From assembly GCA_964236585.1 (NCBI GenBank), contig CAXSFE010000068.1, forward strand, positions 1 through 20,728: DNA of 20,728 nt, written 5' to 3'. The notes under the pieces are model-generated. The model was not told the DNA's origin and did not search any database. It was given only the letters and a program-made list of their open reading frames with translations. Every line of letters begins with the position of its first letter. Position 1 is the stretch's first letter. Shown here one piece after another: positions 1 through 12,575 of the stretch. Position numbers and translations under genes: made by a program. The DNA is from CAXSEF01 sp964236585. GTDB taxonomy: Bacteria > Pseudomonadota > Alphaproteobacteria > Acetobacterales > Acetobacteraceae.

Positions 1-2891
1 CGGCCACCGCGCCGGCCGGGCTGTTCGCGGCGCCCGACCCGGAGGCGCCGCTCGACCCGCGGCGCGACGACGACATGGCCGCCGCCCTCGCCCGCCCGGC
101 AGACACGGCGGAGGCGGAGCGCCTCGGGCAGTGGTGGGGCACGCAGCTCGCGGCCTGGGCCGGCTGGGGCGCCGCCGGATTCCGGCTGACCGGGCTGGAC
201 CGGCTGCCGGGGGCGCAGCTGGCGGCGGTGCTGCGCGCGCTGCGCGACGGCACGGACGCGCTGCTGCTGGCCTGGACGCCCGGGGTGTCGCGCGACGCCC
301 TGCGCACCCTGCGCGGGCTGGGGCTGGACGGGGTGTTCTGCTCGCTGCCGTGGTGGGACTGGCGGGGCGAGTGGCTGTGGGACGAGGTCGAGGCGCTGCG
401 CGCGCTCGGGCCGGTGCTGGCCTCGCCGGAGGTGCCGGGCGGCGACGGGCTCGCGGCCTCGGTGCAGGACCCGGCGCTGGCCACGGCCGCGTGCCGGCGG
501 GCGCTGGCGCTGGCCGCGGCGCTCGGCACAGGCTGGCTGGTGGCGGCGGGGATGGAGGATGCGGCGGGCGGCGGCGCGGCGCTGGCCGAGGACATCTCGG
601 CGCTGAACGCCCTGCTCGCCACCGAGACCCTGCTCGACGACGGCGAGATGCCCGTGCTGCCGCTCGGCGCGGGCGGTCCGGTGCTGGCACTGCTGCGCGC
701 CGACACCGACCTGCGCATCGCCGAGCGGGTGCTGCTGGTGCTGGCCAACGCCGACCTGGCCGCGGTGCGCGCCGTGGAGCCCGCCGCGATCCTGCCGGCG
801 CTGGGCGGGCGGTTCGGGGCGTTCGCGCCGCTGCTCGGCGCCGGCACCCTGCGCGTCGGCGAGCCGGTGCTGCTGCAGCCCGGCGAGATCCGCGCCTATG
901 CCGCGGTGGCCACGCCGGCGAGGGCCGCGGTTGCGCTGGACCCGGAGTCCGCCGCGCATGCCGGAGCCGGTGCCCGGGTCGCGATCGAGAACCCGCTGCC
1001 GGCCGTGGAGGGCGGCGCGTTCGCGGTCAAGCGCACCGCCGGCAGCAGCGTCACCGTGACCGCCGACATCCTGTGCGACGGCCACGACAAGCTCGCCGCG
1101 GCACTGCTCTGGAAGAACCCTTCCGGCGAGGGAGGCGAGTGCCGCATGAGCCTGGTCGCCAACGACGTGTGGGAGGGCGCCTTCCCGCTCGGCCCGCTGG
1201 GGCGGCACGTCTACCTGGTCCAGGCGTGGCGGGATGCCTTCGCCTCCTTCGCCGACGAGCTGGCCAAGAAGCATGCGGCCGGGGTGCCGATCGACCTGGA
1301 GATGGTGGAGGGCACCCGCATCGTGGAGCGCGCGGCGGGGCGCAGCGACGGCGCGCTCGCGGCGGGGCTGGGCGAGGCGCTGGCGGCGATGGGGGACGGC
1401 GACGAGGCGCGGCGGGTGACGCTGCTCTCGCCCGCGCTGGCGGCGCTGATGCGCGAGGCGGACGACCGGCCGCAGGCTGCCGCTAGCCCGGTGATGCCGG
1501 TCGACGCCGAGCGCATCGGCGCGGGGTTCGCGTCCTGGTACGAGGTGTTCCCGCGCTCGATGAGCGACGACCCGGCGCGGCACGGCACGTTCGCCGACGT
1601 GCAGCGCCACCTGCCGCGGGTGCGCGACATGGGGTTCGACGTGCTGTACTTCCCGCCGATCCATCCGATCGGGACGTCGAACCGCAAGGGGCCGAACAAC
1701 ACGCTGACGCCGGAGCCGGGCGACCCGGGCAGCCCGTACGCGATCGGCTCGGAGGCGGGCGGGCACGACGCGCTGCACCCGGAGCTGGGCACGCTGGAGG
1801 ACTTCCGGCAGCTGATCGCCGCGGCCTCGGCGCACGGGCTGGAGATCGCGATCGACTTCGCGATCCAGTGCTCGCCCGACCACCCGTGGCTGAAGCAGCA
1901 CCGCGGGTGGTTCGACTGGCGGCCGGACGGGTCGATCAAGTACGCGGAGAACCCGCCGAAGAAGTACCAGGACATCGTCAACGTCGACTTCTACGCCGAG
2001 GACAGCGTGCCCGGGCTGTGGACGGCGCTGTGCGAGGCGGTGCTGTTCTGGGCGGAGCAGGGCATCCGGCTGTTCCGCGTCGACAACCCGCACACCAAGC
2101 CGTTCCCGTTTTGGGAGTGGATGATCGCCGAGGTGCGCTCGCGCTACCCGGACGCGGTGTTCCTCGCCGAGGCGTTCACCCGGCCGAAGGTGATGTACCG
2201 GCTGGCCAAGGCGGGGTTCAGCCAGTCCTACACGTACTTCACCTGGCGCAACGAGAAGCGCGAGCTGGAGGCCTACCTCGAGGAGCTGTCGACCGAGGCG
2301 CCGAGCGAGTTCTTCCGGCCGCACTTCTTCGTCAACACGCCCGACATCAACCCCGTGTTCCTGCAGACCTCCGGGCGGCCAGGGTTCCTGATCCGCGCGG
2401 CGCTGGCGGCGACGCTGTCCGGGCTGTGGGGGGTGTACAACGGCTTCGAGCTGTGCGAGGGCACGCCGCTGCCGGGCAAGGAGGAGTACCTCGACAGCGA
2501 GAAGTTCCAGCTCCGCGCCTGGGACTGGGACCGGCCGGGCAACATCGTGCCCGAGATCACCCGGCTCAACCGGATCCGGCGCGCCAACCCGGCGCTGCAG
2601 ACCCAGCTCGGCGTGACCTTCCTGCCCGCGGACAACGCGGCGGTGCTGTACTTCGAGAAGGCCACGGCGGACCGCTCCAACGTGGTGCTGGTCGCAGTCA
2701 GCCTCGACCCCAGGTCCGTGCAGGAGGCGCAGATCGACGTGCCGCTGTATCGCTGGACCCTGCCGGACGGCGCGTCGCTCGACATGGAGGACCTGGTCGG
2801 CGGCACGCGGTTCGGCTTCACGGGGCGCTCGCAGCGGGTTCGCCTGACGCCGGAGTCGCCCTATGCCATCTGGCGGGCCGTGCCCGCCTGA
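1..2891 (+). CDS. glgE: Alpha-1,4-glucan:maltose-1-phosphate maltosyltransferase with extra N-terminal domain (5' partial)
   Basis: Transfers maltosyl units from maltose 1-phosphate to the non-reducing end of alpha-1,4-glucans in the cytoplasm. The frame is open from base 3, so the gene begins upstream; 962 codons are visible, numbered here from the in-frame ATG at 75. Residues ~1-300 resemble the second half of a GH13-like barrel (GFRLTG at 35-40, then a WWDWR motif), but the usual catalytic Asp after GFR is Thr39. The GlgE core starts near residue 302 with its N-terminal beta domain and the catalytic barrel near 480. Its triad is intact: nucleophile D670 in FRVDNPHTKP, acid/base E699 in FLAEAFTRP, and D757 in NTPDINP. 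Classical GlgE is ~660-700 residues; alphaproteobacterial long forms of about 1,100 are known. It is followed by treS-mak and glgB, the rest of its pathway. The core identity is very secure; the role of the N-terminal region is not. Confidence 0.96.
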   Translation, partial: ATAPAGLFAAPDPEAPLDPRRDDDMAAALARPADTAEAERLGQWWGTQLAAWAGWGAAGFRLTGLDRLPGAQLAAVLRALRDGTDALLLAWTPGVSRDALRTLRGLGLDGVFCSLPWWDWRGEWLWDEVEALRALGPVLASPEVPGGDGLAASVQDPALATAACRRALALAAALGTGWLVAAGMEDAAGGGAALAEDISALNALLATETLLDDGEMPVLPLGAGGPVLALLRADTDLRIAERVLLVLANADLAAVRAVEPAAILPALGGRFGAFAPLLGAGTLRVGEPVLLQPGEIRAYAAVATPARAAVALDPESAAHAGAGARVAIENPLPAVEGGAFAVKRTAGSSVTVTADILCDGHDKLAAALLWKNPSGEGGECRMSLVANDVWEGAFPLGPLGRHVYLVQAWRDAFASFADELAKKHAAGVPIDLEMVEGTRIVERAAGRSDGALAAGLGEALAAMGDGDEARRVTLLSPALAALMREADDRPQAAASPVMPVDAERIGAGFASWYEVFPRSMSDDPARHGTFADVQRHLPRVRDMGFDVLYFPPIHPIGTSNRKGPNNTLTPEPGDPGSPYAIGSEAGGHDALHPELGTLEDFRQLIAAASAHGLEIAIDFAIQCSPDHPWLKQHRGWFDWRPDGSIKYAENPPKKYQDIVNVDFYAEDSVPGLWTALCEAVLFWAEQGIRLFRVDNPHTKPFPFWEWMIAEVRSRYPDAVFLAEAFTRPKVMYRLAKAGFSQSYTYFTWRNEKRELEAYLEELSTEAPSEFFRPHFFVNTPDINPVFLQTSGRPGFLIRAALAATLSGLWGVYNGFELCEGTPLPGKEEYLDSEKFQLRAWDWDRPGNIVPEITRLNRIRRANPALQTQLGVTFLPADNAAVLYFEKATADRSNVVLVAVSLDPRSVQEAQIDVPLYRWTLPDGASLDMEDLVGGTRFGFTGRSQRVRLTPESPYAIWRAVPA

Positions 2892-2914
2892 GCCGTGCCA
2901 GCCTGAGCCGTGCC
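2877..2914 (+). repeat. 15-base tandem repeat that duplicates the glgE stop codon
   Basis: The unit gccgtgcccgcctga (2877-2891) is followed directly by gccgtgccagcctga (2892-2906), with one mismatch, and then by the first eight bases of a third copy (2907-2914). Because the period is a multiple of three, both copies carry the TGA in the glgE frame, at 2889-2891 and 2904-2906. The remainder of the 91-base gap before treS (2915-2982) shows no hairpin or clear ribosome-binding site. Confidence 0.85.
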
Positions 2915-2982
2915 TTCAACTGGATCGAGAACCCGCTGGCCGCGATCCCGCCAGCCCGAAGCCTGCGGACACCCGGACAAGC

Positions 2983-6334
<3,352 letters not shown>

Positions 6335-6342
<8 letters not shown>

Positions 6343-8632
6343 GCAGGCATCGGACGCGGGCATGCTGGAGGTCGGCGCCGACCCCGGCACCGACATCGTC
6401 GTCCGGATCGACGAGGCCCCTGCCCCGGCGGCCGAGGCACCGGCGGCGGCCATCGTCGAGCCGGGGGCCGCGGACGCGGTGGCGCATGCGCGGCACGGCG
6501 ACCCGTTCGCGGTGCTCGGCCCGCACCGCGCGCCGGGCGGCTGGTCGGTGCGCGCCTTCGTGCCGGACGCGGACGGCGTGGAGGTCGTCGACCGCGCCAC
6601 GCTCGCGGTGACGGGCAGCTTGGCGCGCGAGCATCCGGACGGGTTCTGGGCCGGGGCGGTGTCGTCGGGCGAGCCCTACCTGCTGCGCATCACCGAGGCC
6701 GGCGTGGTGCGCGAGACGGAGGACCCCTACAGCTTCCCGGCGGTGCTGGGCGAGCTGGACGTGCACCTGCTGGCGCAGGGGCGGCACCTGGAGATCGCGC
6801 AGGCGCTCGGCGCGCATGTCGCGGAGCTCGACGGCGTGTCGGGAGTGCGCTTCGCGGTGTGGGCGCCGAACGCGCGCAGGGTGTCCGTGGTCGGGCCGTT
6901 CAACGCCTGGGACGGGCGCCGGCTGCCGATGCGGCTGCGCCACGAGGCCGGGGTGTGGGAGCTGTTCGTGCCGCGGATCGGGGCGGGCACGATCTACAAG
7001 TACGAGATCGCCGGCCCCGACGGCACCGTTCTGCCGCTCAAGGCGGACCCGGTGGCGTGGCGCGCGGAGGTGCCGCCGGCGACCGCCTCGATCGTGGCCG
7101 ACCCGACGCCGCCGGCGTGGACGGACGCCGCGTGGATGGAGGGGCGGGCTGCGGCGCAGTCGCCGTCCGCGCCAATCTCGGTGTACGAGGTGCACGCCGC
7201 CTCGTGGCTGCCGGGGTCGGAGAACGGGGCGGACTGGACGCGGCTGGCAGCCAAGCTGGTGCCGTATGCGAAGCTGATGGGATTCACGCACATCGAGCTG
7301 CTGCCGATCCAGGAGCATCCGTTCGGCGGCTCCTGGGGCTACCAGCCGCTCGGGCAGTTTGCCCCGCAGGCCCGCATGGGCGCGCCCGAGGGGTTCGCCG
7401 CGTTCGTCGACCGCTGCCATGCGGCGGGGGTGGGCGTGATCCTGGACTGGGTGCCGGCGCACTTCCCGACCGACCCGCACGGGCTGGCGCGCTTCGACGG
7501 GACGGCACTGTACGAGCACGCCGACCCGCGCGAGGGGTTCCACCAGGACTGGAACACCTACATCTACAACCTCGGGCGCAACGAGGTCCGCGCGTTCCTG
7601 GTCGGCTCGGCGCTGCACTGGCTGGAGCATTTCCATGTCGACGCGATCCGCGTCGATGCGGTGGCGTCGATGCTGTACCGCGACTACAGCCGCAAGCATG
7701 GCGAGTGGGTGCCCAACCGCTACGGCGGGCGCGAGAACCTCGAGTCGATCGAGTTCTTCCAGGACCTCAGCCGCGCGGTCGCCGAGCGGGCGCCGGGCGC
7801 GCTGCTGATCGCCGAGGAGAGCACGGCGTTCCCGGGAGTCACGCGTTCGGCCGACGAGGGCGGGCTGGGGTTCGACTACAAGTGGAACATGGGCTGGATG
7901 CACGACAGCCTGCACTACATCGAGGAGGACGCGGTCAACCGCCGCTGGCACCACGGCTCGATGACGTTCGGGCTGGTGTACGCGTTCAGCGAGCGGTTCC
8001 TGCTGCCGATCAGCCACGACGAGGTGGTGTACGGGAAGGGCTCGCTGTTCGGGAAGATGCCGGGGGACGAGTGGCAGAAGTTCGCCAACCTGCGGGCGTA
8101 CCTCGGCTTCATGTGGACGCACCCGGGCAAGAAGCTGATCTTCATGGGCCAGGAGTTCGGGCAGGTCCGCGAGTGGAACCACGACCGCGGGCTGGACTGG
8201 TTCCTGCTCGACGACCCCCGCCACAAGGGCGCGCAGGCGCTGCTGCGCGACCTGAACGCACAGTACCGCGGACTGCGGGCGCTGCACGCGCGCGACACCG
8301 AGGAGAGCGGCTTCGAGTGGGTGGTGCGCGAGGACGCCGAGCAGAGCGTGTTCGCCTACCTGCGCCGCGGCGACGACGCCGACCCGGTGGTGCTCGTGGT
8401 GTGCAACTTCACGCCGATGCCGCGCCACGGCTACCGGGTGGGCGTGCCGACGTCCGGGCACTGGCGCGAGGCGCTGAACAGCGACGCGGCGGCGTACGGC
8501 GGGTCGGACGTGGGCAACTACGGGGGCGCCTGGGCGGAAGATGTGGTCAGCCACGGGCAGCCGGCGTCGCTGGTGCTCACGCTGCCGCCGCTGTCGACGA
8601 TGATCCTCGTGGCGGAGCCGGCGGGCGGGTGA
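6335..8632 (+). CDS. glgB: 1,4-alpha-glucan branching enzyme (GH13_9)
   Basis: Cuts alpha-1,4-glucan chains and re-attaches the segment through alpha-1,6 bonds; here it would branch the linear product of GlgE. The protein has 765 residues (E. coli GlgB has 728). The first ~50 residues are Ala/Asp/Glu/Pro-rich and probably disordered. A first N-terminal beta domain starts at HGDPFAVLGPH, a CBM48 domain follows (FAVWAPNARRVSVVGPFN), then the barrel from about residue 280 and a C-terminal beta domain. The triad is D441 in IRVDAVASM, E494 in LIAEESTAFPG and D562 in PISHDEVVYGK; its spacing (53 and 68 residues) equals that of E. coli D405/E458/D526. It is the last gene of the glgE-treS-glgB module and is followed by palindromic element A. 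Confidence 0.98.
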
Positions 8633-8638
8633 GGCAAG

Positions 8639-8764
8639 GCAGCAAGGCCGGGCTCTGCCCGGACCCGCAAAGGGTCCGAGGACCCTTTGATCCCTTGACT
8701 TAAGTAATGGATTCCAAAGGCTCGCCTTTGGCGGAGTTTGAGGCAGAGCCTCAACCTTGCTTCC
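8639..8764. repeat. Palindromic intergenic element A (four-hairpin inverted repeat)
   Basis: Most of the glgB-treZ gap is an imperfect inverted repeat whose arms (about 8641-8693 and 8709-8764) each fold into two hairpins. Hairpin 1 is 8648-8662 (CCGGGC, TCT loop), hairpin 2 is 8668-8689 (CAAAGGGTC, CGAG loop), hairpin 3 is 8714-8731 (CCAAAGGC, TC loop) and hairpin 4 is 8738-8754 (TTGAGGC, AGA loop). All four stems pair perfectly. The central spacer contains CTTGACTTAAGTA. Outer ends carry GCAAGG and its complement. Elements B and C share this plan. There is no gene or transposase in it. It resembles the REP/BIME class of extragenic palindromes and may affect mRNA processing or partial termination between modules; function is unproven. 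Confidence 0.85.
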
Positions 8765-8772
8765 TTCCTTCC

Positions 8773-8776
8773 GGAG
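8773..8776 (+). promoter_or_regulatory. Ribosome-binding site of treZ
   Basis: GGAG lies 7 bases before ATG 8784. It supports that start over an in-frame TTG at 8757, which falls inside the end of palindromic element A. Confidence 0.7.
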
Positions 8777-8783
8777 ACTTCGC

Positions 8784-10562
8784 ATGAGCGTGACCTTCAG
8801 CCATCCCGGCACCATCGGCGCGCAGATCCAGCCCGGCGGCACCACCCGGTTCCGCGTCTGGGCGCCGTCCGCGCAGACGCTGTCGCTGGTGATCCGCGAC
8901 GCGGCGCCGCAGCCGATGCACGCGTCGGGCGACGGGTGGTTCGCGCTCGACGTCCGGTGCCCGGCGGGGACGCGCTACCGGCTGCGCACGGCGGACGGGA
9001 CGGAGATGCCGGACCCTGCGTCGCGCCAGCAGGACGGGGACGTGCACGGGTGGAGCGTGGTGACGGACGCGCGCAGCCACGCGTGGGAGAACGGCGGCTG
9101 GATGGGGCGGCCGTGGCACGAGGCGGTGGTGTACGAGCTGCACCCGGGCACGTGCGGCGGGTTCGACGGGATCCGGGAGAGGCTGCCGGAGCTGGCGCGG
9201 CTGGGGGTGACGGCGGTGGAGCTGATGCCGGTCGCGGACTTCCCGGGGGCGCACAACTGGGGGTACGACGGGGTGCTGCCGTATGCGCCGGACGAGGCGT
9301 ACGGGACGCCGGATGCGTTCAAGGCGATGGTGGACGCGGCGCACGGGCTCGGGCTGATGGTGATGCTCGACGTCGTGTACAACCACTTCGGGCCTGACGG
9401 CGCGTATGTGCACGGGCTGGCGGAGACGTTCTTCGACGAGGGCGAGCACACGCCGTGGGGGGCGGCGATCGACTTCAAGAAGGAGCCGGTGCAGCAGTTC
9501 TTCATCCAGAACGCGCTGATGTGGCTGCAGGAATACCGGGTCGACGGGCTGCGCTTCGACGCGGTGCACGCGATCCGGCCGCAGGCGTTCCTGGAGCAGA
9601 TGAGCCGGGCGCTGCGGGCGGCGGCGGAGCCGGGGCGGCAGGTGCACCTGGTGCTGGAGAACGAGTTCAACACCGCGGCACTGCTGCGCGAGACGCCGGA
9701 GTCCGCGCTGTTCGACGCGCAGTGGACGGACGACTGGCACCACTGCGTGCACGTGATGCTGACCGGGGAGAGCGAGGGCTACTACGAGGACTTCGCCGAC
9801 GCGTCGCGGCTGCTGGCGCGTAGCCTGTCGGAGGGGTTCAGCTACCAGGGCGAGGTCTCGCCGCACTCGGGCAAGGCGCGGGGCGAGGCAAGCGGGCACC
9901 TGCCGCCGACCAGCTTCGTGATCTGCCTGCAGAACCACGACCAGATCGGCAACCGCGCGATGGGCGAGCGGCTGGCGGCGCTGGCCGAGCCGGAGGCGCT
10001 GCGGGCGGCCACCGCGCTGCTGCTGAGCACGCCGCTGATCCCGATGCTGTTCGAGGGCGAGGAGCACGCGAGCCGCACGCCGTTCCTGTTCTTCACCGAC
10101 CACAATGAGGAGCTGGCCGGGCTGGTGCGCGAGGGGCGGCGCTCGGAGTTCAAGCACTTCGCGGCCTTCCAGAACGAGGAGACGCGGGCAAGAATCCCGG
10201 ACCCGAACGCGCGCTCGACCTTCGAGGCGTCGGTGTCGCAACCCGGCGAGGACGGCGGCGAGGTGTTCGCGCTGCACCAGCGGCTGCTGGCGCTGCGGGC
10301 GGCGCGGATCGTGCCGGGCATCGTGGGCGCGATCAGCGAAGGCGCGCAGGCGCTGGGCGCGCAGGCGGTGCGGGCGCAGTGGCGCATGGGCACGGGGGAG
10401 ACACTGGTGGTGGCGTCGAACCTGGGCGGGGACGCGGTCGAGATCGCGGCGCCGGCGGGAGAGTGCGTGTTCGAGAGCCACGACGGGGATGGTGAGGCGG
10501 CCGCGGGGGGCAGGCTGCCGGCGCGCTCCACCGTGGTGTTCCTGGCCGGCGCGGGCGCATGA
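8784..10562 (+). CDS. treZ: Malto-oligosyltrehalose trehalohydrolase (GH13)
   Basis: Hydrolyses the alpha-1,4 bond next to the trehalose end of malto-oligosyltrehalose, releasing free trehalose; it is the second step of the TreY-TreZ route from glucan. The product has 592 residues, the usual family length. An N-terminal CBM48-like domain (about 1-100, FRVWAPSAQTLSLVIRD) precedes the barrel, recognisable by VVYELHPGTCGGFDG and DVVYNHFGPDG. The triad is D259 in DGLRFDAVHAI, E292 in LVLENEFN and D386 in LQNHDQIGNR, close in number to the 252/283/377 set of Sulfolobus TreZ. Its start codon follows element A, so it heads the second module. Its TGA overlaps the malQ ATG (ATGA), a typical coupling signal. 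Confidence 0.96.
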   Translation: MSVTFSHPGTIGAQIQPGGTTRFRVWAPSAQTLSLVIRDAAPQPMHASGDGWFALDVRCPAGTRYRLRTADGTEMPDPASRQQDGDVHGWSVVTDARSHAWENGGWMGRPWHEAVVYELHPGTCGGFDGIRERLPELARLGVTAVELMPVADFPGAHNWGYDGVLPYAPDEAYGTPDAFKAMVDAAHGLGLMVMLDVVYNHFGPDGAYVHGLAETFFDEGEHTPWGAAIDFKKEPVQQFFIQNALMWLQEYRVDGLRFDAVHAIRPQAFLEQMSRALRAAAEPGRQVHLVLENEFNTAALLRETPESALFDAQWTDDWHHCVHVMLTGESEGYYEDFADASRLLARSLSEGFSYQGEVSPHSGKARGEASGHLPPTSFVICLQNHDQIGNRAMGERLAALAEPEALRAATALLLSTPLIPMLFEGEEHASRTPFLFFTDHNEELAGLVREGRRSEFKHFAAFQNEETRARIPDPNARSTFEASVSQPGEDGGEVFALHQRLLALRAARIVPGIVGAISEGAQALGAQAVRAQWRMGTGETLVVASNLGGDAVEIAAPAGECVFESHDGDGEAAAGGRLPARSTVVFLAGAGA

Positions 10563-12574
10563 GCGACGCGGCGCTGGCCGAGCTGGCGCGCGACGCGGGG
10601 GTGATGCCGCGCTGGACCGACGCGTTCGGCCACGAGCACGCGGTGGGTGCGGAGACGCTGCGCGCGGTGCTGCGCTCGCTCGGGCTGGACGCGGGCGACG
10701 AGGTCGCCGTGGCCGACAGCCGGGCGGCGCTGGCCGAGGCGGCGCGCAGCCTGCCGCCGCTGGTGACGGCGGTGGCCGGCGAGCGCATCCGGCTGCCGGT
10801 GGCGGCGGGGCGCTACGCGATGGTGCTGGAGGACGGGCGGCGCTTCGACGGGCAGGCGGAGGCGGAGGACCAGGGCTGCACGATCCCGGCGATCCTGGAG
10901 CCCGGCTACCACGAGGTCACGCTCGGCGAGGCGCGCACGGTGGTCGCGGTGGCGCCGCGGCGGTGCTTCACGGTGGGCGACGCGACCGGCGGGCGGGCAG
11001 CCTGGGGCGTGGCGGTGCAGCTGTACGCGCTGCGCCGGGAGGGCGACGGGGGGATCGGCGACTTCGCGGCGCTCGGCGACTTCGTGCGCAACGCGGCCAC
11101 GCATGGCGCCGACGCGGTGACGATCAGCCCGGCGCACGCGCAGTTCTCCGCCGACCCGGACCGGTTCTCCCCGTATTCGCCGTCCAGCCGGGTGGCGCTG
11201 AACGTGCTGCATGCGCCGCTGGACTTCGGCGGCGAGGCGGCGGCGGCGTTGTCGCGGGCGGAGCTGGTGGACTGGCCGGTGGCGGGGCGGCAGCGGCTGG
11301 CCGCGCTGCGGGACGCGTTCGGGGCGATGGACGCGGCAACGCGGGGGGCGTTCGAGGCGTGGCGGGCCGCGTCGGGCGAAAGCCTGGAGCAGCACGCGCG
11401 GTTCGAGGCGATCCACGCGCACATGCTGGCCGACGGGCATGCCTGGTACTGGCGCGACTGGCCGGAGCAGTACCGCACGCCGGGGTCGGCGGCGGTGCAG
11501 GCGTTCGCCGACGCGCACGAGGCGGAGGTGACGGCACACGCGTTCATGCAGTTCGCGGCGGACCGCGGGCTGGCCGGGGCGCAGGCGGCGGCGAAGCGGG
11601 CGGGCATGGCGATCGGGCTGATCTCGGACCTGGCCGTGGGCACCGACCCGGGCGGCTCCCACTGCTGGAGCCGGCAGGAGGAGACGCTGCTCGGCATGAC
11701 GGTGGGCGCGCCGCCGGACCTGATGAGCCGCGACGGGCAGAACTGGGGGCTGGCGGCGTTCTCGCCGCGCGGCCTGGCGCAGCGGGGCTACGGCGCGTAC
11801 CTGGAGATGCTGCGCGCGGCGCTGCGCCATGCGGGCGGCGTGCGCATCGACCACGGGCTCGGGCTGCACCGGCTGTGGGTGGTGCCGGAGGGGGTCGGCT
11901 CGAAGGACGGCGCTTACATCCAGTTCCCCGAGCGCGACCTGCTGCGGCTGATCGCGCTGGAGAGCGTCCGGCACCGCGCGATCGTGCTGGCGGAGGATCT
12001 CGGCACCGTGCCGGAGGGGTTCCAGGACCGGCTGCGCGACGCGGGGATCGACGGCATGCGGGTGCTGTGGTTCGAGCGGGACAGGTCGGAGAGGTTCGTT
12101 CCGCCGGCGCACTGGACGCGCGAGGCGTCGGCGATGACGGGGACGCACGACCTGGCCACCGTCGCGGGCTGGTGGCGGGGGCGCGACATCGACTGGCGCG
12201 CGAAGCTCGACCTGGTGCGCGACGAGTCGAAGGAGCGCGAGGAGCGGGCGCGCGACCGAGTGGCGCTGTGGGACGCGATGCGCGCCAGCGGGGCTGCGCG
12301 GGGCGAGGCGCCCGGCGACGAGGGCGGCGACGCGGTGGCGGACGCGGCGTGCGTGCATGTGGGGGGCGCGGCCAGCGAGCTGGTCATGCTGCCGGTGGAG
12401 GATGCGCTCGCGCTGGTGGAGCAGCCGAACCTGCCGGGGACCACCGAGGGCCACCCGAACTGGCAGCGACGCCTGCCCGGCGAGGCGGCCACGCTGCTCG
12501 ATCCTCCCGGCGTCGCGGCCAGGCTGCGCGCGCTCGACACCGCCCGGCGCGGCGGCGCGGGGGCGTCGGCGTGA
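10559..12574 (+). CDS. malQ: 4-alpha-glucanotransferase (amylomaltase, GH77)
   Basis: Transfers maltodextrin segments between alpha-1,4-glucan chains, lengthening short malto-oligosaccharides. The protein has 671 residues. Family motifs are FSPYSPSSRVALN near residue 200, the nucleophile D431 in VRIDHGLGLHR, acid/base E479 in VLAEDLGTVP, and D531 in TGTHDLATVAGWW. The N-terminal ~130 residues form the extra domain found in E. coli-type MalQ. Its position between treZ and treY suggests that it disproportionates the short residual chains left by TreY into longer ones that TreY can use again (inference). The ATG overlaps the treZ stop by 4 bases and has no clear Shine-Dalgarno of its own, so translation probably depends on ribosomes finishing treZ. 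Palindromic element B begins directly after the stop. Confidence 0.96.
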   Translation: MSDAALAELARDAGVMPRWTDAFGHEHAVGAETLRAVLRSLGLDAGDEVAVADSRAALAEAARSLPPLVTAVAGERIRLPVAAGRYAMVLEDGRRFDGQAEAEDQGCTIPAILEPGYHEVTLGEARTVVAVAPRRCFTVGDATGGRAAWGVAVQLYALRREGDGGIGDFAALGDFVRNAATHGADAVTISPAHAQFSADPDRFSPYSPSSRVALNVLHAPLDFGGEAAAALSRAELVDWPVAGRQRLAALRDAFGAMDAATRGAFEAWRAASGESLEQHARFEAIHAHMLADGHAWYWRDWPEQYRTPGSAAVQAFADAHEAEVTAHAFMQFAADRGLAGAQAAAKRAGMAIGLISDLAVGTDPGGSHCWSRQEETLLGMTVGAPPDLMSRDGQNWGLAAFSPRGLAQRGYGAYLEMLRAALRHAGGVRIDHGLGLHRLWVVPEGVGSKDGAYIQFPERDLLRLIALESVRHRAIVLAEDLGTVPEGFQDRLRDAGIDGMRVLWFERDRSERFVPPAHWTREASAMTGTHDLATVAGWWRGRDIDWRAKLDLVRDESKEREERARDRVALWDAMRASGAARGEAPGDEGGDAVADAACVHVGGAASELVMLPVEDALALVEQPNLPGTTEGHPNWQRRLPGEAATLLDPPGVAARLRALDTARRGGAGASA

Positions 12575-12575
12575 A

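Noticed and set aside
2863..2982. Upstream ATG for treS adding 40 residues
   Set aside because: It would overlap the end of glgE, encodes a Pro/Cys-rich segment unlike TreS N-termini, and reads through the 15-base tandem repeat.
8695..8735. Sigma-70 promoter built on TTGACT in element A
   Set aside because: No TATAAT-like hexamer follows at 16-18 bases; the region there is the stem of hairpin 3. Kept only as a question about the conserved spacer.
8757..8783. TTG 8757 as treZ start
   Set aside because: It falls in the end of palindromic element A, and the GGAG at 8773-8776 serves ATG 8784.
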